A stretch of 46,195 nucleotides of DNA from positions 1 through 46,195 of the IMG/VR virus record IMGVR_UViG_3300046674_000233; one strand, written 5' to 3'. The notes under the pieces were generated by a model, which did not search any database, was not told the DNA's origin, and saw only the letters and a program-made list of their open reading frames with translations. Of the stretch, positions 23,587 through 30,302 are shown piece after piece. The translations under genes were made by a program, and so were the position numbers. Within the stretch, counting starts at the first letter, position 1. Every line of letters starts with the position of its first letter. This DNA comes from a virus.

Positions 23587-23618
23587 GCCTCGCCGCCTAC
23601 ACGGGGCGGGGCTTTTTT
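23587..23618 (+). terminator. Second intrinsic terminator
   Basis: 8-bp stem GCCTCGCC/GGCGGGGC (one T-G wobble pair), 10-nt loop, then six T. Together with the preceding hairpin it should reduce read-through into the polymerase gene. Confidence 0.75.
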
Positions 23619-23637
23619 AATTCTGGAGTATCGCAAT

Positions 23638-23694
23638 ATGGATGAACCGATCCGCAAGCGCCGCGAGGACGAGCAACACGAGGCCTCGGAATGA
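23638..23694 (+). CDS. Leader peptide of the DNA polymerase (18 aa)
   Basis: A short frame, MDEPIRKRREDEQHEASE, starts behind CTGGAG and ends as ATGA at the polymerase start, so polymerase translation may depend on it. It lies after two terminators and just before a run of 18 prolines. The sequence is charged and has no membrane part. A translational coupling or control role is inferred, not shown. Confidence 0.55.
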   Translation: MDEPIRKRREDEQHEASE

Positions 23695-25826
23695 TCGCAC
23701 CCCCACCGCCACCGCCACCGCCACCGCCACCGCCACCGCCACCGCCACCGCCAGGCGCCGCCCCGGTGCTGGTCATGCCCGGCCGCGAGCGCGTCGTCGT
23801 CGATACGGAGTGCTACGGCGACTACTGGCTGTTGATGGCCAAGCGCCTCAGCGACCGCGCTGTCGTGGCCGTGATCGAGTCGTTCCCCGGACAGCCAATC
23901 GACCGCCAGGCGCTGGCCGCGCTGCTGCAGCGCTCTACGATTATCACGTTCAACGGCAAGGGCTACGACGAGCCCATGATCGCAGCGGCGCTGGCCGGCT
24001 GGGATACGCGGCAGCTCAAATGGCTGTCGGACCGGATCATCGTGGGCGGCCTGCGACCGTGGGAAATCGAGCGCGAGTACAAACTCAAGCTGCCCGACTA
24101 CGCCGACGGCATCGACATCATGGAGGTCATGCCAGGACAGCACGGCCTCAAAATGTACATGGCGAAGATGCACAGCCGCCGCATTCAGGAACTGCCGATC
24201 GATCCGGCCGCCAGCATCACGCCCGAGATGCGGCCGAACATGCGCGAATATTGCGGGAACGACCTCGAGGGCAATATCGACGGCTACCTGCAGTTCGAAA
24301 AAGAGATCAAGCTGCGCGAGACGATGAGCCGCGAGTATGGCGTCGACCTGCGTAGCAAGTCGGACGCGCAGATTGCCGAGGTCGTCATCGTGCACGAGCT
24401 GGGCGGACCGCAGGCTGTGCCGCGGCCAGAATGGGTGACCGGGACGTATTTCCATTACGACCCACCGGCGTACCTGGCGTTCGAGACGCCGATGCTGCGA
24501 CAGCTGCTCGACATCGTGCGCGGCGCGCGCTTCGTGCTTGGCGACAAGGGGATCGAAATGCCGCCCGAGCTGGGCGACGCGAAGATTCGGATTGGCGCCG
24601 GCCTGTACACGCTGGGCATTGGCGGGTTGCACTCCAACGAAAAGAGCGCGCACCATATCGCCGACGGCATCGTCACGCTGCAGGACGTCGACGTGCGCAG
24701 CTTCTACCCAAAGCTAATGCTCAACAGCGGCGCCTATCCGGCGCATATGGGGCCGGCGTTTCTTCGCGTGTTCCAGGGCATTGTTGATCGTCGCCTTGGG
24801 AATAAAGATGGTTACGAGGCGCTTGAGCATCTGCACGGGTCGCGTAAAAAAATGGCGGGTGCTGTCGCCGATGCGTACGATGACTTCAAGAGCAACGCCG
24901 ACACGCTCAAGATCGTGATTAACGGCACGTTCGGGAAAACCCTGTCCAAGTACGGCCGTCTCGTCGCGCCGAAGATGGGCATTCAAACGACCATTACGGG
25001 CCAGCTGTCGCTGCTCATGCTGATCGAGCATCTGGAGGGCGCCGGGATCCCCGTCGTGAGCGCGAACACGGATGGCATCGTCATCAAGTGCCCGCGCGCG
25101 CTGACCTGGCTGCGCGACGACATTGTGCGGTGCTGGGAGCAGCGGTGCGGACTGGAAACCGAGGCGACCGATTACGCCGCAATCTACTCGCGCGACGTCA
25201 ACAACTATATCGCGATCAAGCCCTCGGGCGAGGTCAAGACGAAGGGCGAGTACGCGCCCACGAAGCCTGTCGGCGGGTCGTGGCCGAACCCTACCGGCTA
25301 TATCAGCGTCGAGGCGGTCATCGCCTACCTGCAGCACCGCACGCCGCTCGAGCAGACTGTGCGCGCCTGCCAGGATATCCGCAAGTTCGTGCACGTCCGC
25401 ACCGTCACCGGCGGCGGCGTCAAATTCTACGGCGACCAGATCGAGGCGGCCACGCGGCAAGGCGACATGCGCGCGCAGCTGGCGGCGGCAGGTTGGATCG
25501 AGTGCGAAACGAAGATGTTCGCGCAGGCCTACCCGAGCGGCGCCGCGCCAATCCCCATGAAGGATGCGCACAAGCTGGCCGTGCAGCAGCTGCGGGCCGA
25601 CAACCCGGTGCGGCGTGAATACCTCGGCAAGGTCGTGCGCTGGTATTACGGCGCCGGCGAAGTGGGGGCGATCCGCTACCAGAAAAACGGCAACCTGGTG
25701 CCGAAGACAGAGGGCGCGGTTCCCTGCATGGTGCTGCCGGACCAGCTACCGACGAACATCGATTACGCATGGTACGTGCGCGAGGCGAAAAGCATGCTGT
25801 CGGATTTGGGCGTCGCGGTTCTGTAA
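23691..25826 (+). CDS. Family B-like DNA polymerase with 3'-5' exonuclease
   Basis: 711 aa. The exonuclease has DTE near residue 37, NGKGYD near 88, and YCGND near 186. The polymerase motifs are DVRSFYPKL near 332 (motif A), KIVINGTFGKT near 407 (motif B), and NTDG near 459 (motif C). All fit family B and not family A. The N-terminus has 18 consecutive prolines at residues 4-21, encoded by the hexamer repeat at 23703. If the true start were Met29, the proline run would not be translated, but the ATGA overlap supports 23691. It is the replicative polymerase of the phage. Confidence 0.9.
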   Translation: MIAPPPPPPPPPPPPPPPPPPGAAPVLVMPGRERVVVDTECYGDYWLLMAKRLSDRAVVAVIESFPGQPIDRQALAALLQRSTIITFNGKGYDEPMIAAALAGWDTRQLKWLSDRIIVGGLRPWEIEREYKLKLPDYADGIDIMEVMPGQHGLKMYMAKMHSRRIQELPIDPAASITPEMRPNMREYCGNDLEGNIDGYLQFEKEIKLRETMSREYGVDLRSKSDAQIAEVVIVHELGGPQAVPRPEWVTGTYFHYDPPAYLAFETPMLRQLLDIVRGARFVLGDKGIEMPPELGDAKIRIGAGLYTLGIGGLHSNEKSAHHIADGIVTLQDVDVRSFYPKLMLNSGAYPAHMGPAFLRVFQGIVDRRLGNKDGYEALEHLHGSRKKMAGAVADAYDDFKSNADTLKIVINGTFGKTLSKYGRLVAPKMGIQTTITGQLSLLMLIEHLEGAGIPVVSANTDGIVIKCPRALTWLRDDIVRCWEQRCGLETEATDYAAIYSRDVNNYIAIKPSGEVKTKGEYAPTKPVGGSWPNPTGYISVEAVIAYLQHRTPLEQTVRACQDIRKFVHVRTVTGGGVKFYGDQIEAATRQGDMRAQLAAAGWIECETKMFAQAYPSGAAPIPMKDAHKLAVQQLRADNPVRREYLGKVVRWYYGAGEVGAIRYQKNGNLVPKTEGAVPCMVLPDQLPTNIDYAWYVREAKSMLSDLGVAVL
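23703..23753 (+). repeat. CCACCG hexanucleotide microsatellite (8.5 copies)
   Basis: Perfect 51-bp run of alternating CCA and CCG, preceded by one CCC codon, at the 5' end of the polymerase. Each unit adds two prolines, so copy-number change keeps the frame. The tract could vary between phage isolates and would stall ribosomes that lack EF-P. Confidence 0.95.
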
Positions 25827-25833
25827 ATAAGTG

Positions 25834-25862
25834 TTGACAGAGTTTATTTATTAAACTATTAT
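25834..25862 (+). promoter_or_regulatory. Class 1 promoter with AGTTTA-N5-TAAACT operator
   Basis: TTGACA (25834-25839), a 17-bp spacer and TATTAT (25857-25862), 8 bp after the polymerase stop. It starts the cassette 25914-27415. Confidence 0.85.
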
Positions 25863-25878
25863 TCAATACATGGACGCG

Positions 25879-25891
25879 GCGCACGGGGCGC
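25879..25891 (+). promoter_or_regulatory. Leader-RNA hairpin of class 1 cassette
   Basis: GCGC-ACGGG-GCGC in the leader, 22 bp before the ATG at 25914. The preceding CATGGACGCG matches the leader at 3707. Confidence 0.5.
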
Positions 25892-25913
25892 GGCGGCAAA
25901 CGGGAGAAACGAC

Positions 25914-26123
25914 ATGGCTGTATCGAATAAAACCTACGCCGAGGCAGTTGAGCAGCAATCCAAACTGGCGGCGCAACTGGCTCAAGCGCATGAACAAATC
26001 GAAAAGCTGACCGCTGCGCTGCGCGAAGCCGAGGGCGTGATTGCCGAGGTCTGCGTCGATCAGCACCCGGACAACGTTTGCTGCCACGTCCTGCGTCAGG
26101 TCCGCGAAGCCATCGACGCCTAA
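25914..26123 (+). CDS. Small coiled-coil early protein (69 aa)
   Basis: ATG at 25914 behind CGGGAGAAACGAC. Residues 8-45 make a heptad-type coil (EAVEQQSKLAAQLAQAHEQI, then EKLTAALREAEG). The C-terminus has three Cys (VCVDQHPDNVCCHVL). No family was recognised; a dimeric small regulator or anti-host factor is possible. It opens the third plus-strand cassette. Confidence 0.8.
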   Translation: MAVSNKTYAEAVEQQSKLAAQLAQAHEQIEKLTAALREAEGVIAEVCVDQHPDNVCCHVLRQVREAIDA

Positions 26124-26175
26124 CACAACCCACGTCCGGCCGCCGCGCCGGGCTCAACGTAAAGGGGGTGGCCCA

Positions 26176-26475
26176 GTGGCCCCGAAATTATCAGCAGAAA
26201 TGATCCGAGCGCGCGGCCTGCTGCGCGCCGGTTCCAGCGCCGCCGACGCGGCCCGCGCGACGGGCTTGACGAAGGGCGCGATCAGCAGCGATGCGGTCTG
26301 CTCGCAGATCGTCGCCGAGTACAAGAGCAAGAAAATGCGCCAGGTCGACAAGCTCGTCGGCCACGGTGTGACGGTCAAAGGGGCGTGCGCGGAATTCGAC
26401 GTGACGCCGAACAGCTACTACGTATGGAGGAAACGCAATGCTGCAAAAACTGAAACGGCGCCGGCTGCTGGCTGA
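26176..26475 (+). CDS. Tandem helix-turn-helix protein (99 aa)
   Basis: GTG start at 26176 behind AAAGGGGG. Two helix-turn-helix units are visible, near residues 18-40 (SSAADAARATGLTKGAISSD) and 62-90 (VTVKGACAEFDVTPNSYYVW). The second resembles the recognition half of transposase-like or phage regulator folds. A candidate transcription factor of the early genes. It overlaps the next gene by 38 bp. Confidence 0.72.
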   Translation: MAPKLSAEMIRARGLLRAGSSAADAARATGLTKGAISSDAVCSQIVAEYKSKKMRQVDKLVGHGVTVKGACAEFDVTPNSYYVWRKRNAAKTETAPAAG

Positions 26476-26638
26476 GCTGCGCCTCTGCATCAAACTGGGC
26501 GTGTGCGCCGCCGCTCGTGCGCGCGCCGTGCAGCGCGAGCTGCTGGCGATGGACCCGGCGCCGACCCTGGCCAACAAGGCGCGCCGCGTCATTCGCGACG
26601 ACCGTCTCGAACGCTTCGTCGAGACGGTGACGCCATGA
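26438..26638 (+). CDS. Small basic protein (66 aa)
   Basis: ATG at 26438 behind ATGGAGGAAACGC, one of the strongest sites in the window. It is very basic and helical, MLQKLKRRRLLAELRLC, and may bind nucleic acid. It overlaps the end of the HTH gene and couples to the next through ATGA. Confidence 0.7.
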   Translation: MLQKLKRRRLLAELRLCIKLGVCAAARARAVQRELLAMDPAPTLANKARRVIRDDRLERFVETVTP

Positions 26639-26772
26639 AGCGCCAGGCGAAAGAGGTCTATGGCTTCGTGCCGCCGTCCCATCTGCGCCGCTTCGGTGCG
26701 GCCGACTATGCCCGCCTGGCGCTGGCGATCGCAGTCGTGACGTTCGTCGGGGTGCTGACATGGCCGCGGTGA
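26635..26772 (+). CDS. Small membrane protein (45 aa)
   Basis: Starts in an ATGA overlap and itself overlaps the next start by 13 bp. A basic N-terminus (residues 1-20) is followed by one membrane helix, about 24-43 (ARLALAIAVVTFVGVLTW). The gene was supported by overlap on both sides. Function unknown. Confidence 0.6.
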   Translation: MKRQAKEVYGFVPPSHLRRFGAADYARLALAIAVVTFVGVLTWPR

Positions 26773-27125
26773 CGGACGAGCAGGTCTACGCCGCGCTGGA
26801 TGCGTTCGATCTGTCCTTGGCGATGCCGTACTACGGCAAACAGCTGGTCTCGCAACGCGCCCGGCGCCTGGCCGCGATGGAACTGGCGCTCAAGGCTGCC
26901 GACGCAGCCGCGACCGTCGAGCGCGCGTTCCTCGGCGGCGATGGCGTGCATATGCTGGCGCCGGCCTCGGTTGCGGTCCCGCCGATCGTCACGCGGTGCG
27001 GGGCGCAGCGCCAGGGCGACGAGATGTATTGCGCACGGTGTGGGCTGACCTGGTCGCCGGGTGATGAGGATCCGCCCGTTTGCAACCCGGTTGAACGCCG
27101 CATCACGATGGAGCGCCGGCGGTGA
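26760..27125 (+). CDS. Hypothetical protein with C-terminal zinc ribbon (121 aa)
   Basis: The N-terminal 55 residues are helical. A later CARCGLTWSPGDEDPPVC segment at about 91-108 holds three Cys and suggests a zinc ribbon, which also needs the Cys in TRCGAQRQ. It ends in a GTGA overlap with the last gene. No family was recognised. Confidence 0.75.
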   Translation: MAAVTDEQVYAALDAFDLSLAMPYYGKQLVSQRARRLAAMELALKAADAAATVERAFLGGDGVHMLAPASVAVPPIVTRCGAQRQGDEMYCARCGLTWSPGDEDPPVCNPVERRITMERRR

Positions 27126-27415
27126 GACGGCGGCTAAACCACATGACGTTCGCCGTGATATCGCGGGAGTTGCTGGGCGGGGCGACGTGCGAGCACCTGG
27201 TCGAGGCGACAGGGTTGCACATCGAGACGGTGCGCGCCCTGATCCGCGAGACGCGCGACCGGGGCGTGACGATTATCGGGAGTTGGATGCGGGATACCCG
27301 CGGCGCCTACACGGTCCGCGTGCACCGCTTCAAGCTGACGAAATTTGAGGTGGATGCGCCGCGCCCAGTATCGGACGCGACGCTCAGCCGGCGCCGGTAC
27401 GGGCGTCAGCCGTAA
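27122..27415 (+). CDS. Small winged-helix-like protein (97 aa)
   Basis: GTG start in a GTGA overlap; the internal ATG at 27143 is an alternative. Residues 8-75 look like a winged helix: helices at SRELLGG and HLVEATGLHIETVRALIRET, then a hairpin at GSWMRDTRGAYTVRVHRF. A DNA-binding regulator is likely. It is the last gene of the cassette and overlaps the convergent DUF1353 gene by 10 bp. Confidence 0.72.
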   Translation: MRRRLNHMTFAVISRELLGGATCEHLVEATGLHIETVRALIRETRDRGVTIIGSWMRDTRGAYTVRVHRFKLTKFEVDAPRPVSDATLSRRRYGRQP

Positions 27416-27792
27416 TGCGCGGCACCAAACATGCGCACGCCCGCCCACATAGCCCAGCTGCGGAACGAGTCCACGCCCTCGGCTTTCAGCGCCTCGCGGA
27501 ACACGGCGTCGCAGACCTTGCGAGGCGCCTTGGTGCCGCTGTATAGGAAGTCATGCACCGTGGCCGCCGCATCGCCGATGTCGCCGCCGAACAGCAGGTA
27601 CGCCAGCGGCAGGCGCGGTACGCTCGCGAAGTCGGTACGAAAGCCCTTCGGCACTTCGATCGTAGCGCCCAGCACGTCCGAGTAGTAGCGCAGCGGGCGG
27701 GTCAGCGCCCACATGCCGGCGTCAGGCGTGGCCTTGTCGAGCTTGCGCTCGGCGCGCACGACCTGCAGCGGGGTGAGAAAGCGCGCCGTCAT
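27406..27792 (-). CDS. DUF1353 family protein
   Basis: 128 aa; the ATG at 27792 overlaps the lipoprotein stop. It contains the family signatures PKGFRTDFASVPR (about residue 50) and ATVHDFLYSG (about 78). DUF1353 proteins are common in phages, often near lysis or tail genes, but their function is not established. Here it is the last gene of the late operon, after the lysis genes. Confidence 0.8.
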   Translation of the reverse strand: MTARFLTPLQVVRAERKLDKATPDAGMWALTRPLRYYSDVLGATIEVPKGFRTDFASVPRLPLAYLLFGGDIGDAAATVHDFLYSGTKAPRKVCDAVFREALKAEGVDSFRSWAMWAGVRMFGAAHYG

Positions 27793-28028
27793 TTCAGCAG
27801 CTCCCCGGCGCCGCACAGCGATTTGACGGCGGGCACCCATTCGGGATGACGCAGCAGCGCCGATACGGGGGTCGCGCAGATCGCCGCCTTGTTGGCCTCG
27901 AGCAGAGTGTCGTTCGCCGCCTTGGCGCCGGTCAGGGCCGCGCTGCCGTAGGCGTTCACGGCCTGGCTCACGCTGGCGCAGGCCGATACGCTCGATGCGA
28001 TGGCCGCCGCAATTACGATTCTTCGCAT
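27789..28028 (-). CDS. Small lipoprotein of the lysis cassette
   Basis: 79 aa with a lipoprotein signal: MRRIVIAAAIASSVSAC, with the acylated Cys at 17. The mature part is helical and Ala-rich, with two further Cys. It follows the endolysin directly and has GGGAGAAGTGAT upstream. The position suggests a spanin-like outer-membrane part of lysis, but no transmembrane partner overlaps it, so this is tentative. It ends in an ATGA overlap. Confidence 0.7.
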   Translation of the reverse strand: MRRIVIAAAIASSVSACASVSQAVNAYGSAALTGAKAANDTLLEANKAAICATPVSALLRHPEWVPAVKSLCGAGELLK

Positions 28029-28029
28029 A

Positions 28030-28587
28030 TCACTTCTCCCCGAAATTGACCGGGCCGCCGAAAGCCGGCAGCGCGCGTTGGTACAGCTTTAGGCGGCGGT
28101 CGTAGTGCGTGAGCCCGCCGTTGATCCGCCGCGTGATGAGTTCGAATTCGCCAGCGTCGGCCAACTTGTTGAGGCTGCGCCGCTTCCAGAATTCGCCCGC
28201 GCTGCGGCACGCCGCGACAGGCTCCTCCAGCAGTTCCGGATGGTCGAGCAGGCGCGCATCGCCGAACAGGGCTTGCGATGCGGCTGCGTACCCGGCGCGC
28301 CCGGTGACTTGGATCAGGCCGCGCCCTTTGAACTTGGCCCCGTCGCCCGGCTGCGTGTTGCCCAGGTCGGCGCGGCCCTCGTAGCCGAGTTGCTGCTGCG
28401 TCGGCCCCCAGCCTTCACGCAGCAGCGCGAAGCATGCCGACTCGTGGGCGCACTGCGCGACGAAGGCGGCCACGCGGGCGGGCGTGTTGATTTCGAATTC
28501 TTGGCAAGCACTGGACAGCGGCCCGACGAACAGGTCGGCCAGGCGCGGGCCGCACGGAACCGCGGCGAGGAGCTGGGAACGCATCAT
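28030..28587 (-). CDS. GH19-type endolysin
   Basis: 185 aa. A glycoside hydrolase family 19 (chitinase-like) domain spans most of the protein: the catalytic Glu is in AQCAHES near residue 50, followed by GDGAKFKGRGLIQVTGRAGY. It cuts glycan strands of peptidoglycan. The ATG at 28587 has AAGGA upstream and overlaps the holin stop. There is no signal peptide, so export depends on the holin. Confidence 0.9.
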   Translation of the reverse strand: MMRSQLLAAVPCGPRLADLFVGPLSSACQEFEINTPARVAAFVAQCAHESACFALLREGWGPTQQQLGYEGRADLGNTQPGDGAKFKGRGLIQVTGRAGYAAASQALFGDARLLDHPELLEEPVAACRSAGEFWKRRSLNKLADAGEFELITRRINGGLTHYDRRLKLYQRALPAFGGPVNFGEK

Positions 28588-28784
28588 TTGCGAGATCCTT
28601 TGCGGGGGGTGCTGCGGTCGCGGAGGACTTTGTCGCGGAACAGGATGAGCGCCTGTAACACGACGTATCCGATGGTGAGGTAGGTAAGCCATTTCTCGGC
28701 GGGGATTCCCGAAATGGCGTTCCACACGACGAGCGCCGCCGGCGGGGAGGACTTTGCGGCGGCTTCGGCGAGGGATTGGCGCAT
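28584..28784 (-). CDS. Putative holin (66 aa)
   Basis: One clear membrane helix, about residues 32-50 (EKWLTYLTIGYVVLQALILF), preceded by a moderately hydrophobic stretch and followed by a strongly basic tail (RSTPRKGSRK). The start ATG at 28784 lies in the 3' arm of an inverted repeat. It directly precedes the endolysin (ATGA overlap), the standard place for a holin. Length and topology fit small class II or III holins. Confidence 0.7.
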   Translation of the reverse strand: MRQSLAEAAAKSSPPAALVVWNAISGIPAEKWLTYLTIGYVVLQALILFRDKVLRDRSTPRKGSRK

Positions 28785-28828
28785 TAGGATGACCCGAGGA
28801 AAGTATTTCCCCCGAGTATATCCTAATA
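28783..28828 (-). promoter_or_regulatory. Hairpin over the holin start codon
   Basis: The inverted repeat ATTAGGAT/ATCCTAAT (28821-28828 and 28783-28790) spans the 47-bp gap and includes the A and U of the holin AUG. Inner bases can pair further (GGAAA/TTTCC). No classical Shine-Dalgarno site precedes the start. The structure could delay holin translation. Confidence 0.45.
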
Positions 28829-28830
28829 TT

Positions 28831-29322
28831 TTAGAGTTGCGGAACGCTTCGGCCCAGCGTTGGAGGCGGAAGGTCCAGCGCCGGCAACTCGGCGAACAGC
28901 TCCGCCAGGGTCGGGGCGGCACGTTCGCCCGTCTTGTACTGGGCCAGCACCTCGCGGCACGTTGCCCACGCGAGCGAGCGCCACGCGCGGAAGGCCTGCC
29001 CCTCTACTTGGAAGGCGGGGACTGCCGGTTCCTCGGCGTAGGTGATGGCCGATATGAGATTGTCGTATCCGTACAACCACGCCGTGCTGTCCAGGTGCTG
29101 CTGCACGCCCGATTCGTAGGCGGCCACGATTGCGGCTTCATCTGGCACGGCGGGCGGCAGCGGCTCGATGCCGTCGCGCGCTTCGTTGGCGCGGTAATTG
29201 ACCCAGGCTGACGCGAGGTCTTCGTCGATGACGATCATGCGCCCGACGTGGTCCTCGGGCGGGGTCTGCAGGTAGCAGCCGTCGAGGGTGCCATCGGCGA
29301 GGTAGGTGACGTAGCGTTTCAT
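28831..29322 (-). CDS. Tail fibre assembly chaperone-like protein
   Basis: 163 aa; the ATG at 29322 overlaps the fibre stop (TAATG). The N-terminus is a beta domain (MKRYVTYLADGTLDGCYLQT). The C-terminal region YDNLISAITYAEEPAVPAF, then AFRAWRSLAWATCREV, is typical of the small proteins encoded after phage tail fibres that help fold or assemble them. It is the last gene before the lysis cassette. Confidence 0.75.
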   Translation of the reverse strand: MKRYVTYLADGTLDGCYLQTPPEDHVGRMIVIDEDLASAWVNYRANEARDGIEPLPPAVPDEAAIVAAYESGVQQHLDSTAWLYGYDNLISAITYAEEPAVPAFQVEGQAFRAWRSLAWATCREVLAQYKTGERAAPTLAELFAELPALDLPPPTLGRSVPQL

Positions 29323-30302
29323 TATGCGACCTTCGTAAATACGGCTTCCGTGTAGCATTCGGCTTGCCCACTGTTGACGGGGGTACCCATGTTTTTACCG
29401 CCCACCTGGTGCCAGTGCCGAACCTCAAACACGGCTGCCGCGGCAAGCACGACGCGCCCCACGATGATCGAATCGGTAGACGTGTCGTCCGCCGTCGGGC
29501 TGTTTCCCGCAGATGATCCTACGATCCAATGCCCGTTGGCTGTCACGTTCCACAGGGAGGCTTGATGCTTGCCGCCGACAGCCGGTGCGCGAACATACAC
29601 ATCGTACGACCCGGCCGGCAGCGTTATCTGGTTACTCGCGAGGGCTGCCCCGGCGATGGTGCTGTAGACCGTCGTGTTAAGCGTTCGCGTAACGAAAGTG
29701 GCGGTGGTGCCGGTTTGCGGGCCAGTGTTGGTAGCCTTTTGATCGCGAACGCGCATGGTCGGCATCGTGTTGGCCGGACCGATGTCGCCCTTGTCGCCGT
29801 TGCGCGTGAATACCAGAACGACCGTATCGCCCGCCGTAAAGGGGTTCGCCGAGCTGGCCGCGATCGGGGTCACGGAGATGTTGCGGTAGCCGCTCGGGGC
29901 GGCGCGGGCCGTCACATCGTACACGGCCCATTTCGACAGGTCGCCTTGCTTGACGAGCCGGATGCTGCCCTTGATGCTGCTGGTGGACGCGTCGAAGCGG
30001 TCGAGGATGCCGGTCACGTCGCCCACGCCCGATCCGGTCAGGTCGAGGCGGAGCGTGGTCGCGGTGTTCTGCGTGGCGTTATCGAAGCGCAGCTTGCCGG
30101 CGCCCGGATCCCCGTCGGTCGTGACGCTGTCGAGAATGTACGGAATCGCGAACGCGCCGCCCGCCTGGTTGGCGCCGACGCCTGCGTAGATCGCCAGCAG
30201 GTCGGCGCCCCATTGCGGCAGCTTGCCAAAAAAGCTGTCCGCGTCGTCGTCGATGGTGTCGGGCCGGGTCAGGCGGTTCGGTACGGGGTTCAGGTCGATC
30301 AT
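29322..30302 (-). CDS. Tail fibre / receptor-binding protein
   Basis: 326 aa, mainly beta. A short collagen-like turn, GDKGDIGPANT, separates an N-terminal structural part (about 1-165) from a C-terminal domain that ends in aromatic and Gly-rich strands (VFEVRHWHQVGG). This architecture is typical of fibres that bind the host surface. It is followed by the chaperone-like gene and starts in an ATGA overlap. Confidence 0.72.
   Translation of the reverse strand: MIDLNPVPNRLTRPDTIDDDADSFFGKLPQWGADLLAIYAGVGANQAGGAFAIPYILDSVTTDGDPGAGKLRFDNATQNTATTLRLDLTGSGVGDVTGILDRFDASTSSIKGSIRLVKQGDLSKWAVYDVTARAAPSGYRNISVTPIAASSANPFTAGDTVVLVFTRNGDKGDIGPANTMPTMRVRDQKATNTGPQTGTTATFVTRTLNTTVYSTIAGAALASNQITLPAGSYDVYVRAPAVGGKHQASLWNVTANGHWIVGSSAGNSPTADDTSTDSIIVGRVVLAAAAVFEVRHWHQVGGKNMGTPVNSGQAECYTEAVFTKVA

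Noticed and set aside
29370-29390. TTGACGGGGGTAC as a further class 2 operator
   Set aside because: Only one arm is present, it lies inside the fibre gene, and no promoter pattern accompanies it.
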